Positions 19,068 to 27,039 of a DNA stretch of 64,000 bases are shown in pieces (position 1 is the stretch's first letter; each line of letters opens with the position of its first letter). Origin of the DNA: Acidobacteriota bacterium. Its GTDB lineage: Bacteria > Acidobacteriota > Terriglobia > Acidiferrales > UBA7541. The position numbers and the translations under genes are program-made. The DNA is taken from positions 60,699-124,698 of the forward strand of contig JACQDE010000052.1 in the NCBI GenBank assembly GCA_016201285.1, written 5' to 3'. The notes under the pieces are model-generated. The model searched no databases. It saw nothing but the letters and a program-made list of their open reading frames with translations, and was not told where the DNA came from.

Positions 19068-19970
19068 ATGGCACGAACAAAGGCGAAAAAGGGCAGTGCA
19101 GGAAAAACGGAAGTGGTGCGAATCGGGATTATCGGCGGCAGCGGGCTGTATACGATGCCGGGGCTGGCGGACGTCCGCGAGGTCTGCGTGAAAACACCGT
19201 TTGGCGGCCCTTCGGATGCGTTTGTGATCGGGGAGCTCGAGGGGCGGCGAGTGGCGTTTCTTGCGCGGCACGGGCGCGGGCACCGCATCCTGCCGAGCGA
19301 GATCAACTACCGCGCGAACATTTATGCGATGAAGCTGCTGGGCGTGGAGCGGATCATCTCGATGAGCGCGGTGGGATCGCTGCGCGAGGACTTGCGTCCG
19401 CAGGACTTCGTCATCCCCGACCAGTTCTTCGACCGCACGCGGCACCGCGCGGACACGTTTTTCGGCGCGGGGCTGGTGGGGCACATCATGTTCGACAAGC
19501 CGGCGTGCGGGCAGGTGGCCCGCTGGCTGGGGACGGCATGCGAGCGCGCCGGGGTGCGAGTGCACGCAGGCGGCACGTACGTGTGCATGGAGGGGCCGCA
19601 GTTTTCGACGAAAGCGGAATCGCACGTGTACCGGCAACTGCGCTTCGACGTGATCGGCATGACCAATCTGACGGAAGCAAAGCTGGCGCGCGAGGCGGAG
19701 ATCTGCTACGCGACCTGCGCGATGGTGACGGATTACGACTGCTGGCATCCGGAACACGACGCCGTAACGATCGGCATGGTGATCGAGAACCTGCAAAAGA
19801 ACGCGGAGAACGCGCAGAACGTCATCCGCCAGGCGGTGCGTGCGATGCCGGAGGCGCGGGAGTGCCCGTGCGGTTCGGCGCTCGCAACGGCGCTGATCAC
19901 GGACCGCACGATGATCCCCGCGGCGGCGAAGAAACGCCTGGCGGCGATCATCGGCAAATACATTTCCTAG
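19068..19970 (+). CDS. mtnP: S-methyl-5'-thioadenosine phosphorylase
   Basis: 300 residues of the trimeric purine nucleoside phosphorylase family. It cleaves methylthioadenosine with phosphate to adenine and methylthioribose 1-phosphate (methionine salvage). Seen: [15 protein letters not shown] near residue 20, phosphate-site [30 protein letters not shown], and the substrate loop [17 protein letters not shown]. The first 15 residues ([10 protein letters not shown]) are a Lys-rich extension. Next to a PfkB-type kinase 15 nt downstream, suggesting a shared nucleoside-salvage operon. Confidence 0.92.
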   Translation: MARTKAKKGSAGKTEVVRIGIIGGSGLYTMPGLADVREVCVKTPFGGPSDAFVIGELEGRRVAFLARHGRGHRILPSEINYRANIYAMKLLGVERIISMSAVGSLREDLRPQDFVIPDQFFDRTRHRADTFFGAGLVGHIMFDKPACGQVARWLGTACERAGVRVHAGGTYVCMEGPQFSTKAESHVYRQLRFDVIGMTNLTEAKLAREAEICYATCAMVTDYDCWHPEHDAVTIGMVIENLQKNAENAQNVIRQAVRAMPEARECPCGSALATALITDRTMIPAAAKKRLAAIIGKYIS

Positions 19971-19985
19971 GAAAGGGAATCCGGG

Positions 19986-20894
19986 ATGTCCTTACTGGTT
20001 GTGGGCTCAGTTGCGTTCGATGCCATCCAGACGCCGTTCCACGAAGCGGAACGTGTGCTGGGCGGCGCGGCGATGTACTTTGCGGTGGCGGCGAGCTTTT
20101 TCACGCGGGTGAACCTGGTGGGTGTGGTGGGCGACGATTTCACGGAAAAGGATGCGGATATTTTCCGGCGCCGGCGGATCGATACGAAGGGGCTCGAGCG
20201 AGCACCGGGAAAAACGTTTTTCTGGGCGGGGAAGTATTCCGCCGACTTCAACGACCGCACCACGCTAACCACGGACCTGAACGTCTTTGCGACATTCAAT
20301 CCGAAGCTGCCGGAGGCGTACCGCACGACGCCGTACATTTTCCTCGCGAACATTGACCCGACGCTGCAGCGGTCGGTCTTGCAGCAGGTGAGCCGGCGGC
20401 CGAAACTGGTGGCGCTGGACACGATGAACTATTGGATCGAGCGGACACCGGCGGAGCTGCGCGAGACGCTGAAGCACGTCCAGGTGCTGCTGATCAACGA
20501 CACGGAGACGCGGCAGCTTTCGAGCGAGCACAACCTGCTGCGCGCGGCGGCCAAGATCCGCACGATGGGCCCGCGGACGCTGGTAATCAAGCGCGGGGAA
20601 TTCGGGGCGCTGCTGGTGCACAACGATTCGGTGTTCGCGATTCCCGGATTTCCGCTGGATGAGGTGCAGGACCCCACCGGTGCCGGTGACACGTTTGCCG
20701 GCGGATTCATGGGCTACCTGGCCAGCGCCGGGCGGCAGGACGTGGCCACGTTGCGGCGAGCGATGGTGTATGGGTCGGTGCTGGGGAGCTTCACGTGCGA
20801 GCGGTTCGGGCCGGAGCGGTTGCGGATGCTGACGCGGAGCGAGATCAACGCGCGGGCAAGACGTTTTTCGAAGCTGACGCAGTTTGCGCTGTAA
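19986..20894 (+). CDS. PfkB-family carbohydrate/nucleoside kinase
   Basis: 302 residues with a ribokinase-like fold: VVGSVAFDAIQTPF at the N-terminus, GGAAMYFAVAASFF, and the C-terminal PfkB signature DPTGAGDTFAGGFMGYL with catalytic Asp235. It lacks features that fix the substrate. Immediately downstream of mtnP, an adenosine- or ribose-type kinase role is a reasonable guess. An RBS (GGAAAG) lies before the ATG. Confidence 0.85.
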   Translation: MSLLVVGSVAFDAIQTPFHEAERVLGGAAMYFAVAASFFTRVNLVGVVGDDFTEKDADIFRRRRIDTKGLERAPGKTFFWAGKYSADFNDRTTLTTDLNVFATFNPKLPEAYRTTPYIFLANIDPTLQRSVLQQVSRRPKLVALDTMNYWIERTPAELRETLKHVQVLLINDTETRQLSSEHNLLRAAAKIRTMGPRTLVIKRGEFGALLVHNDSVFAIPGFPLDEVQDPTGAGDTFAGGFMGYLASAGRQDVATLRRAMVYGSVLGSFTCERFGPERLRMLTRSEINARARRFSKLTQFAL

Positions 20895-20903
20895 GGACAG
20901 AGT

Positions 20904-20921
20904 GCCCGCCTGAAGGCGGGC
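20904..20921 (+). terminator. Short GC hairpin after the PfkB gene
   Basis: GCCCGCC-TGAA-GGCGGGC, a perfect 7-bp stem with a 4-nt loop, 9 nt after the stop codon. There is no T-run, so it may be a dispersed palindrome or 3'-end stabiliser rather than an intrinsic terminator. Confidence 0.45.
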
Positions 20922-20975
20922 GCTACGGGCGGGAACGGTAGTAGAATCGCGGCACTCGCATCCGAGGGGTGCATC

Positions 20976-21644
20976 ATGCCGATGGACCTGAGTTTCACGA
21001 TTGTCTGGCGCCTGCTACTCGCGTCGCTGCTCGGCGGGATGATCGGGCTGGAGCGTGAACTGCACCGCAAACCGGCGGGATTGCGGACAAACCTGTTCAT
21101 CTGCGTGGGTTCGGCGCTGTTCACACTCCTTTCGCATGAGGTGGCGGTGCGGTTCGGCGTGCCGAACGACAGCGCGCGAATCGCGGCGCAGCTCATTCCG
21201 GGGATCGGGTTCATCGGCGCGGGCGCCATCCTGCGGGAGCGCGGGAGCGTGGTGGGGCTGACGACCGCAGCAACGATTTTCGTCAACTCCAGCGTCGGCA
21301 TGGCGGTGGGAGCGGGGATGTACTGGACGGGCACGTACACCGCCCTGATGTGCCTGCTGGCGCTCTCCATCCTCGGCTGGATCGAAAACCGCGTCTTCAA
21401 AAGCCGCGTGATGGTCTTCCGCATCACCTCCGCGGACCCTGAGCCTTCGATGAAAGCGGCCAACACCGCGCTCGGCGAGATGAAACTCCAGATGCAGCAC
21501 TTCCAGATGTATCGCGTCGGGGGAGATTTTGTGATGGAGTTCGAGGCCGATGTCACCCACGTCCAGCAACAACATCTCCTGAGCAAGCTGACCGGCCTCG
21601 GCGCGCATTGCGAGATCGTGCCGCACGAAGCCGCCCGCGAATAG
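20976..21644 (+). CDS. MgtC/SapB family membrane protein
   Basis: 222 residues. The N-terminal part holds about five hydrophobic segments with the MgtC signatures GGMIGLERELHRKPAGLRT, SRIAAQ-type motif (SARIAAQLIPGIGFIGAGAI) and GLTTAATIFVNSSVGMAVGAG. A C-terminal ACT-like cytoplasmic domain follows from about residue 145. MgtC proteins affect magnesium and membrane-potential homeostasis and ATP synthase; transport itself is doubtful. TAGAAT (20942-20947) lies 29 nt before the ATG. Confidence 0.9.
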   Translation: MPMDLSFTIVWRLLLASLLGGMIGLERELHRKPAGLRTNLFICVGSALFTLLSHEVAVRFGVPNDSARIAAQLIPGIGFIGAGAILRERGSVVGLTTAATIFVNSSVGMAVGAGMYWTGTYTALMCLLALSILGWIENRVFKSRVMVFRITSADPEPSMKAANTALGEMKLQMQHFQMYRVGGDFVMEFEADVTHVQQQHLLSKLTGLGAHCEIVPHEAARE

Positions 21645-21649
21645 TCACC

Positions 21650-22504
21650 GTGGCGCCGCACTCCATTCCATTCGCCAAAGCACACGGACTGGGCAACGAC
21701 TTCCTGCTGGTGGAGCAGGCGAGCATGAGCGGACGCGCCCCCGGCGAGCTGGCGGTGCGGATGTGCGACCGGCACACCGGCGCGGGCGCAGACGGGCTGG
21801 TCGTGCTCGGGCCGTCGTCGGCGGCGGATGCGAGCTTCCGTATCTACAACGCGGATGGGAGCGAGGCAGGGCTTTCCGGAAATGCCGTGCGTTGCGCGGC
21901 GGCGTGGCTGCTCTCACGGAGCGAAAGGCGCGCCGCGCGAATTGCGTTGGAGACGCGCGTGGGCCGGCGCGAGCTGTTTTTTCTTGGGCAGCAGGGAAGC
22001 GAGTGGATTCTGCGCACGGAAATCGGGCGGCCATCGTTTGCCGCGGCCGACGTGCCCTTCCGTCCGCCGCGGCCCGTGCGTGAACCGATTACGAATTATC
22101 CGCTGCCAATGGGCGACACGATTGTGAACGCGACAATCCTTTCGATGGGCAATCCGCAGTGCATCCTGCTGGTGGACGACTTTGAGGCGCAGGACTGGAT
22201 GGCGCTGGGCGCGGAGTTGGAGCGGCACCCGTACTTTCCGGACCGCGCCAACATCGGCTTCGTGCGGGTGGTCAGCGAAGGGCAAAGCGAAGCGCGCTTC
22301 TGGGAGCGCGGCGCGGGGCACACACTGGCGTCGGGCACCGGCTCGTGCGCGTGCGTGGTGGCGGCGCACCTGGCGGGGAAAACCGGGCGGCGGGTGCGCG
22401 TGGCGCTTGAACGCGGCGAGCTGGAAGTGAATTGGCGCGAAGATGGAATGGTCGAGCTGACCGGGCCGGCAGTGGTTACGGTCGAGGGGACATTTTTTCT
22501 GTAA
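21650..22504 (+). CDS. DapF-like epimerase with Ser in place of both catalytic Cys
   Basis: 284 residues from GTG 21650, 5 nt after the mgtC stop (an in-frame upstream start at 21608 would overlap mgtC). The diaminopimelate epimerase fold is clear: FAKAHGLGNDFLLVEQ, NADGSEAGLSGNAVRC, SMGNPQCILLVDD, ERGAGHTLASGTGSCAC. In E. coli DapF the two acid-base cysteines are in QCGNG and ACGSG; here they are LSGNA (TCC codon) and ASGTG (TCG codon). The Glu of the GAGET loop is also His. It is therefore either inactive on DAP, a serine-based variant, or an enzyme for another substrate. I leave the symbol blank for this reason. Confidence 0.85.
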   Translation: MAPHSIPFAKAHGLGNDFLLVEQASMSGRAPGELAVRMCDRHTGAGADGLVVLGPSSAADASFRIYNADGSEAGLSGNAVRCAAAWLLSRSERRAARIALETRVGRRELFFLGQQGSEWILRTEIGRPSFAAADVPFRPPRPVREPITNYPLPMGDTIVNATILSMGNPQCILLVDDFEAQDWMALGAELERHPYFPDRANIGFVRVVSEGQSEARFWERGAGHTLASGTGSCACVVAAHLAGKTGRRVRVALERGELEVNWREDGMVELTGPAVVTVEGTFFL

Positions 22505-22569
22505 ACCACGCGCGTTGATCGCAGCACTCTTCCGATGGAGACACTTTCTTCCCGAACCGGAGCGTCCTG

Positions 22570-24369
22570 ATGAAACAGCCATGCGGCTTGTCCTTTCCTC
22601 TGCGTACTCTCGGGGTGCTCTGTGTCGCCGTGGTGTGCTTCTCCGCCGTGCCGGCGAGCGCGACGATCCGGTACGAAGTGTCGGTGGCGGAGCCAGAAAA
22701 ACACATTTTCCGGGTGAAGATGACGGCACCGGAGGTAAAGGACGAACTCATCGTTCAATTGCCCGCGTGGAACGCCCTGTATCAGATCCGCGATTTCGCC
22801 TACCGCGTGCAAAACGTGCGAGCGCGGGATGCGAACGATGTGCCGCTCACGGTAACGAAACTCGACAAGCAGACGTGGCAGGTGCGCGGGCGAGGCGCGG
22901 TGACGGTTGAATACGCGATTTTCTGGGACGAACCGGGGCCCTTCAGCACGCAGCTCAATGCGAACCACGCGTTCATCAATCTGGCGACGGTGTTGATGTA
23001 TGTGCCGGGGCGGCGCGGGGAAGACGCGCGCATCACGTTTACCGGTGTGCGCGAGGGTTGGGGCATCGCGGTGGCGGTGCGCCCGGGGGAAAATTCGGCA
23101 ACGTTTCTGGCGGCGAACTACGATGCGCTGGTCGATGCGCCCGTGGAAATCGGCGAGTTCCAGCAGTTCCGTTTCGAGACACAGGGCGCCGGCCGGAAGA
23201 TTGCAATCCGGGTGGCGGTGCACGGCGACGGCTGGGATCAGGCCGTGCTGACTGAGAGTCTGAAGAAGATTGTGACGGCCGAAACGGAGACGATGCGCGA
23301 CGTGCCATTCGAGGAATTTCTTTTCATCTATCACTTCGGCACGGCCACGGGCGGCGGCGGGGGAGGCATGGAGCACGCCAATTCGGCGGCGATCCATCTT
23401 GGCAACGCGGCACAATTCGAAGGCGTCACCGCCCACGAGTTTTTCCACCTGTGGAATGTGAAGCGTATCCGGCCCCGCAGCCTCGAACCGGTGGACTACA
23501 CGAAGGAAAACTGGACGCGGGCGCTGTGGTTTGCCGAAGGCGTGACGAGTACCTACGCGAGCTACACGCTGGTGCGGAGCGGGCTGTGGAGCCGCGGGCA
23601 ATTCTACGACGATCTGGGTGGGCAGATCGCGGAGCTGGAATCCCGCCCGTCGCATTTGTGGAAGAGTGCCGAAGAAGCAAGCTTGGACGCGTGGCTCGAG
23701 AAGTACAACTTCTACCGGCGGCCGGAGTACAGCATCTCCTACTACAACAAAGGGCAGATCCTGGGCGTGCTGCTCGACATCCTGATCCGCGACGCGACCG
23801 ACAACCGCGCGGGCCTGGACGATGTACTCCGCGACCTGAACGAAAACTTTGCAAAGCGCGGCAAGTTCTATGATGAAACCACGGACCTGCGCGCGGCCGC
23901 AGAGCGCGCGGCGGGGAAAGACTTCCGCGAATTCTTTGCGCGGTACGTGGCCGGCACGGATGAGCTGCCGTGCCGGGAGACACTGGCCCGCGCGGGGTTG
24001 CGGCTGAAGGCGCTGGGGCAGGTGCGGGCGGATTTCGGATTTGCGGTGGGGCGCGGGCTGGAGCTGGCGACGACGGTCACGCAAGTGGAGTCCGGCAGCG
24101 GGGCCGAGAAGGCGGGGCTGCGCGAAGGAGACATCCTGCTCGAAGTGAACAGCGCAGCGTTTCCGCGGAACGCGTCGAACTGGCTCCGCGCGCATCAGCC
24201 GGGCGAAGGCATAAAGATCAAGGTGCGCCGCAACGGCAGCGAGCGGGAACTGACGTTCGCGCTGGGGCAGCGGCAGGAGTCGAGCTACCGAATCGAAGAG
24301 GACGAAGCCGCCACGGAGAAGCAACGGCGAATCCGCGAAGGGTTGCTAAAGGGTACGGCCGACCGCTGA
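22570..24369 (+). CDS. M61-family (glycyl aminopeptidase-like) metallopeptidase with PDZ domain
   Basis: 599 residues with a signal peptide (MKQPCGLSFPLRTLG... to VPASA). The M61 peptidase domain has the zinc motif HEFFH at 289-293 followed by LWNVKRIRPRSLEP, and the third ligand Glu323 in WFAEGVTSTYASY. A PDZ domain follows at about residues 470-560 (GSGAEKAGLREGDILLEVNS). Exported M61 enzymes release N-terminal Gly/Ala residues. The gene ends 4 nt before plsC, so the two are likely one transcript. Confidence 0.92.
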   Translation: MKQPCGLSFPLRTLGVLCVAVVCFSAVPASATIRYEVSVAEPEKHIFRVKMTAPEVKDELIVQLPAWNALYQIRDFAYRVQNVRARDANDVPLTVTKLDKQTWQVRGRGAVTVEYAIFWDEPGPFSTQLNANHAFINLATVLMYVPGRRGEDARITFTGVREGWGIAVAVRPGENSATFLAANYDALVDAPVEIGEFQQFRFETQGAGRKIAIRVAVHGDGWDQAVLTESLKKIVTAETETMRDVPFEEFLFIYHFGTATGGGGGGMEHANSAAIHLGNAAQFEGVTAHEFFHLWNVKRIRPRSLEPVDYTKENWTRALWFAEGVTSTYASYTLVRSGLWSRGQFYDDLGGQIAELESRPSHLWKSAEEASLDAWLEKYNFYRRPEYSISYYNKGQILGVLLDILIRDATDNRAGLDDVLRDLNENFAKRGKFYDETTDLRAAAERAAGKDFREFFARYVAGTDELPCRETLARAGLRLKALGQVRADFGFAVGRGLELATTVTQVESGSGAEKAGLREGDILLEVNSAAFPRNASNWLRAHQPGEGIKIKVRRNGSERELTFALGQRQESSYRIEEDEAATEKQRRIREGLLKGTADR

Positions 24370-24373
24370 CCAG

Positions 24374-25096
24374 ATGCTGCGCACCGTCATTGCCGTCATC
24401 TTTCTGGCGCTCTACATCCTCGTGATGGGGCCGCCGCTGATTTTGCATTGCATCCTCACGCGGTCGCCGGAGTTGCTGTTCCGGATGAGCGTGGCCGGGG
24501 CGCGGTTTGCGCTGGTGATCTGCGGGATCAAGGTAGCCGTCGAGGGGCTGGAGAATATTCCGGCTGGCGTGTGCATCTTCGTGGCCAACCACACGAGCAA
24601 CGCCGATCCGCCCGCGGTGGTGGGCGCAATTCCGCGGCGAGTGGCGCTCCTGGGAAAGAAGGAAGTGTTTCGGGTGCCGATTTTGGGAACAGTGCTGCGG
24701 CTGGCGGGATTTGTGCCGGTGGACCGCGCGAACCGCGAGTCGGCCATCGCCAGCGTGGACGAGGCGCTCGAGAACCTGAAGGGCGGCGTTTCCTATCTGG
24801 TTTTTCCGGAAGGCACGCGCAGCCCCGACGGGCGGCTGCGTCCGTTCAAGAAGGGCAGCTTCGTGATGGCCATCCGGGCACAGGCGCCGATCGTGCCGGT
24901 GTCGGTGATCGGGGCGCACAAGGTGATGCTCAAGGGTGAGCTGGCGGCGCATCCGGGAAGCGTCACGGTGAAGTTTCACCCGCCGGTGGAAGTGACGGGG
25001 TACACGATCGAGCAGCGGGACGAGCTGATCGTGCGGGTGCACGCGATTGTGGCGTCGGGGCTGCCGGTGGATCAGCAGCCGGTGAGGCAGGGATAG
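24374..25096 (+). CDS. plsC: 1-acyl-sn-glycerol-3-phosphate acyltransferase
   Basis: 240 residues. It acylates lysophosphatidate to phosphatidate in the inner membrane. The HX4D motif is NHTSNAD (His73, Asp78) and the acceptor motif is FPEGTRSPDG near residue 145. An N-terminal hydrophobic helix (LRTVIAVIFLALYILVMG) anchors it. It directly follows the M61 gene. Confidence 0.92.
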   Translation: MLRTVIAVIFLALYILVMGPPLILHCILTRSPELLFRMSVAGARFALVICGIKVAVEGLENIPAGVCIFVANHTSNADPPAVVGAIPRRVALLGKKEVFRVPILGTVLRLAGFVPVDRANRESAIASVDEALENLKGGVSYLVFPEGTRSPDGRLRPFKKGSFVMAIRAQAPIVPVSVIGAHKVMLKGELAAHPGSVTVKFHPPVEVTGYTIEQRDELIVRVHAIVASGLPVDQQPVRQG

Positions 25097-25117
25097 AGTG
25101 CGTCCTTAGGCAGAACA

Positions 25118-25146
25118 GAGAGATTCCTCGCTTCGCTCGGGATGAC
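25118..25146. repeat. REP-like repeat
   Basis: GAGAGATTCCTCGCTTCGCT then CGGGATGAC. This is the same core as the inverted repeats around the GIY-YIG gene. Confidence 0.7.
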
Positions 25147-25202
25147 GATGCCGCCACATGCCGGCCTGTAGAGACCACCTTCAGGTGGGCACCTTCGATC
25201 TT

Positions 25203-25254
25203 GAATGCCGGCCTCCCGACAGAAGGCGTTGGGACAGGTTCCGGCCGGCGCTAC
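25203..25254. repeat. 52-bp direct repeat flanking lpxD, copy A
   Basis: Starts GAATGCCGGCCTCCCGACAG and ends CGGCCGGCGCTAC. It differs from copy B (26298-26349) at two of 52 positions. It overlaps the lpxD stop codon (TAG on the minus strand at 25251-25253). Confidence 0.85.
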
Positions 25255-26273
25255 GAGCGCTTCCGAAGTTTTTCCAGCTCCGACTTCAGTTCGCGAACCG
25301 TCTTCACAAGCTCCGGCAGATGGTTGAAGGCGACGGTGCATTTCAGCCACAGCTTGTTGTCCATGCCGGGAGAGCCGGAGACGACTTGCCCGGCGGGAAC
25401 GTCGTTGTGGACGGCGCTGCGTGCGGTGAGAACGGCGCCATCGCCGATTTCGAGGTGGCCGGCGGCGCCGACCTGTCCGGCGAGGATGCAGCGGTTGCCG
25501 ACGACAGTGGAACCAGCGAGACCGACCTGGCCGCAGAGAAGCGTGTCCTCGCCAACCGTGGAAGCGTGGCCGACTTGGACAAAGTTATCGAGCTTGGCGC
25601 CGCGGCGGATGCGCGTCTCGCCGATGGTGGCGCGGTCCACGCAACTGCCGGCTTGAATCTCGACGTCGTCTTCGACGACGGTGATGCCGGACTGCCGCAT
25701 CTTGTGCCAGCGGCCATCGGCCTGCTTGGCGAAGCCGAAACCGTCGGCGCCGACCACGACGCCGTTCTGCAGGATGACGCGGTTGCCGAGGCGGCAGAAC
25801 TCACGCACGACGGAGTGGGAGTGGGCGAAAAAATTGTCACCGATGCGCACGCCGCGGTAAATGGAAACGAAGCTGTGCAGTACGGCGTGGCGGCCGATTT
25901 CGACTTCGTCGTCCACAAAGCAATAGGGGCCGATGTGCGCGCCTTCGCCAATCTTCGCTTTCGCTGAAACAACGGCCGCCGGATGGATGCCCGGTGAGTA
26001 CTGCGGCGACTGATAGAAGAGTTCGATGGCGCGCGCAAAATCGAGATAGGGATTATCGGAACGCAGCGCGGCCAGGGGCAGCGGGCCGGCGTCCTTCGCG
26101 ATCACAATCGCCGAGGCGCGCGTGGTCTTCACCGCGGGGGCGTACTTGCGGTTGGCGAGGAACGTGAGCTGGCCGGGATGAGCCTCCTCGATTCCGGCCA
26201 CGCCGGTGATTTCGATCTCGCCATCGCCATCGAGCTGGCAGCCCAGGCGCCGGGCGATTTCCGAAAGTTTCAT
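25251..26273 (-). CDS. lpxD: UDP-3-O-(3-hydroxyacyl)glucosamine N-acyltransferase
   Basis: 340 residues. LpxD adds the second 3-hydroxyacyl chain (from acyl-ACP) to the lipid A precursor. An N-terminal uridine-binding domain (MKLSEIARRLGCQLDGDGE) is followed by left-handed beta-helix hexapeptide repeats, the GADGFGFAKQADGRWHKM segment, and the catalytic His236 in VQVGHASTVGED. The C-terminal helix ends LEKLRKRS. It shows a diderm envelope with lipid A. The gene stands alone, without lpxA/fabZ/lpxC, and is bracketed by two near-identical 52-bp direct repeats. Confidence 0.95.
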   Translation of the reverse strand: MKLSEIARRLGCQLDGDGEIEITGVAGIEEAHPGQLTFLANRKYAPAVKTTRASAIVIAKDAGPLPLAALRSDNPYLDFARAIELFYQSPQYSPGIHPAAVVSAKAKIGEGAHIGPYCFVDDEVEIGRHAVLHSFVSIYRGVRIGDNFFAHSHSVVREFCRLGNRVILQNGVVVGADGFGFAKQADGRWHKMRQSGITVVEDDVEIQAGSCVDRATIGETRIRRGAKLDNFVQVGHASTVGEDTLLCGQVGLAGSTVVGNRCILAGQVGAAGHLEIGDGAVLTARSAVHNDVPAGQVVSGSPGMDNKLWLKCTVAFNHLPELVKTVRELKSELEKLRKRS

Positions 26274-26297
26274 GGCTCCCCCCTTACCGCAGGCGAT

Positions 26298-26349
26298 GAA
26301 TGCCGGCCTCCCGACACAAGGCGTCGGGACAGGTTCCGGCCGGCGCTAC
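26298..26349. repeat. 52-bp direct repeat flanking lpxD, copy B
   Basis: Same orientation as copy A, located just upstream of the lpxD start (25 nt away). It contains an internal GC-rich palindrome (GCCGGCC...GGCCGGC). Confidence 0.85.
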
Positions 26350-26423
26350 CAAGGCCGCGGAACGACGCAGAATCTTACAAGGGGAGTGGCGTCGGATGCC
26401 AATTGGAAGTGCATGGGCCGGAG

Positions 26424-26924
26424 CTACTCGCCGAAGAGGCGGGGCTGACGGGCGGCGACCTCTGCCGGGAGGCGTTTGGGTTCGCGGCGGGCCACACCGA
26501 CGACGCCGAGGACGGTGAGCTCGGTAAGAGCGGTGCGCGGGATGAAGATGCGCATCGTGTCACCGTGGAGGTCGGGCGGAGTGATTTGCACGCCGCGGTC
26601 GAGCAGCTCGAGGAGGTTATTGGCGACGATGCCTTCGATGGTGTCGGTGTCGCGGAAGGTGAGGCGCACCCAAAGGCCTTCGAGCTTGGGCCGGCTGAAG
26701 AAGGCCTTGCGCTCAGGCTCGAAATTGTCTGTGAATTCGCGGACAAAGTAGATGCACTTGACGTCTTTGAGCGCGACCGGCTCGTGCTGGCCTTCCGGAG
26801 TGAGCAGATCAATCGAGTCGGAGCGGCCAAGATGCATCGGATTAACATAACCGCGGCTGGTGGTGCGGTCGAGGCGCTGGACAACCACCTTCTTAAGCGT
26901 CGAGGCTGGAATACGACTTTTCAC
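26424..26924 (-). CDS. Conserved hypothetical protein
   Basis: 166 residues with no signal or membrane segment. The N-terminal VVVQRLDRTTSRGYVNPM, then LKDVKCIYFVREF, and VRLTFRDTDTIEGIVANNLLEL suggest two small beta-barrel-like repeats (resembling the DUF6982 type, from memory). Function unknown. The start is divergent from murJ across a 115-bp gap. A second start at 26884 would shorten it. Confidence 0.6.
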   Translation of the reverse strand: MKSRIPASTLKKVVVQRLDRTTSRGYVNPMHLGRSDSIDLLTPEGQHEPVALKDVKCIYFVREFTDNFEPERKAFFSRPKLEGLWVRLTFRDTDTIEGIVANNLLELLDRGVQITPPDLHGDTMRIFIPRTALTELTVLGVVGVARREPKRLPAEVAARQPRLFGE

Positions 26925-26949
26925 AAAGTGAAGGCCTTTCGGCCGGCTA

Positions 26950-26978
26950 TTGCAAACCTGCCGGAGGTATGGTATTGT
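26950..26978 (+). promoter_or_regulatory. Possible murJ promoter
   Basis: TTGCAA (26950-26955), 17-nt spacer, TATTGT (26973-26978). It lies in the AT-richer gap between the divergent gene and murJ. Confidence 0.35.
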
Positions 26979-27039
26979 ACAAAGACAAGGGCCGTCAAGT
27001 GCTTATTTTTGAGGGGCTTAGGCTGGGGGCCTGCGCCGA

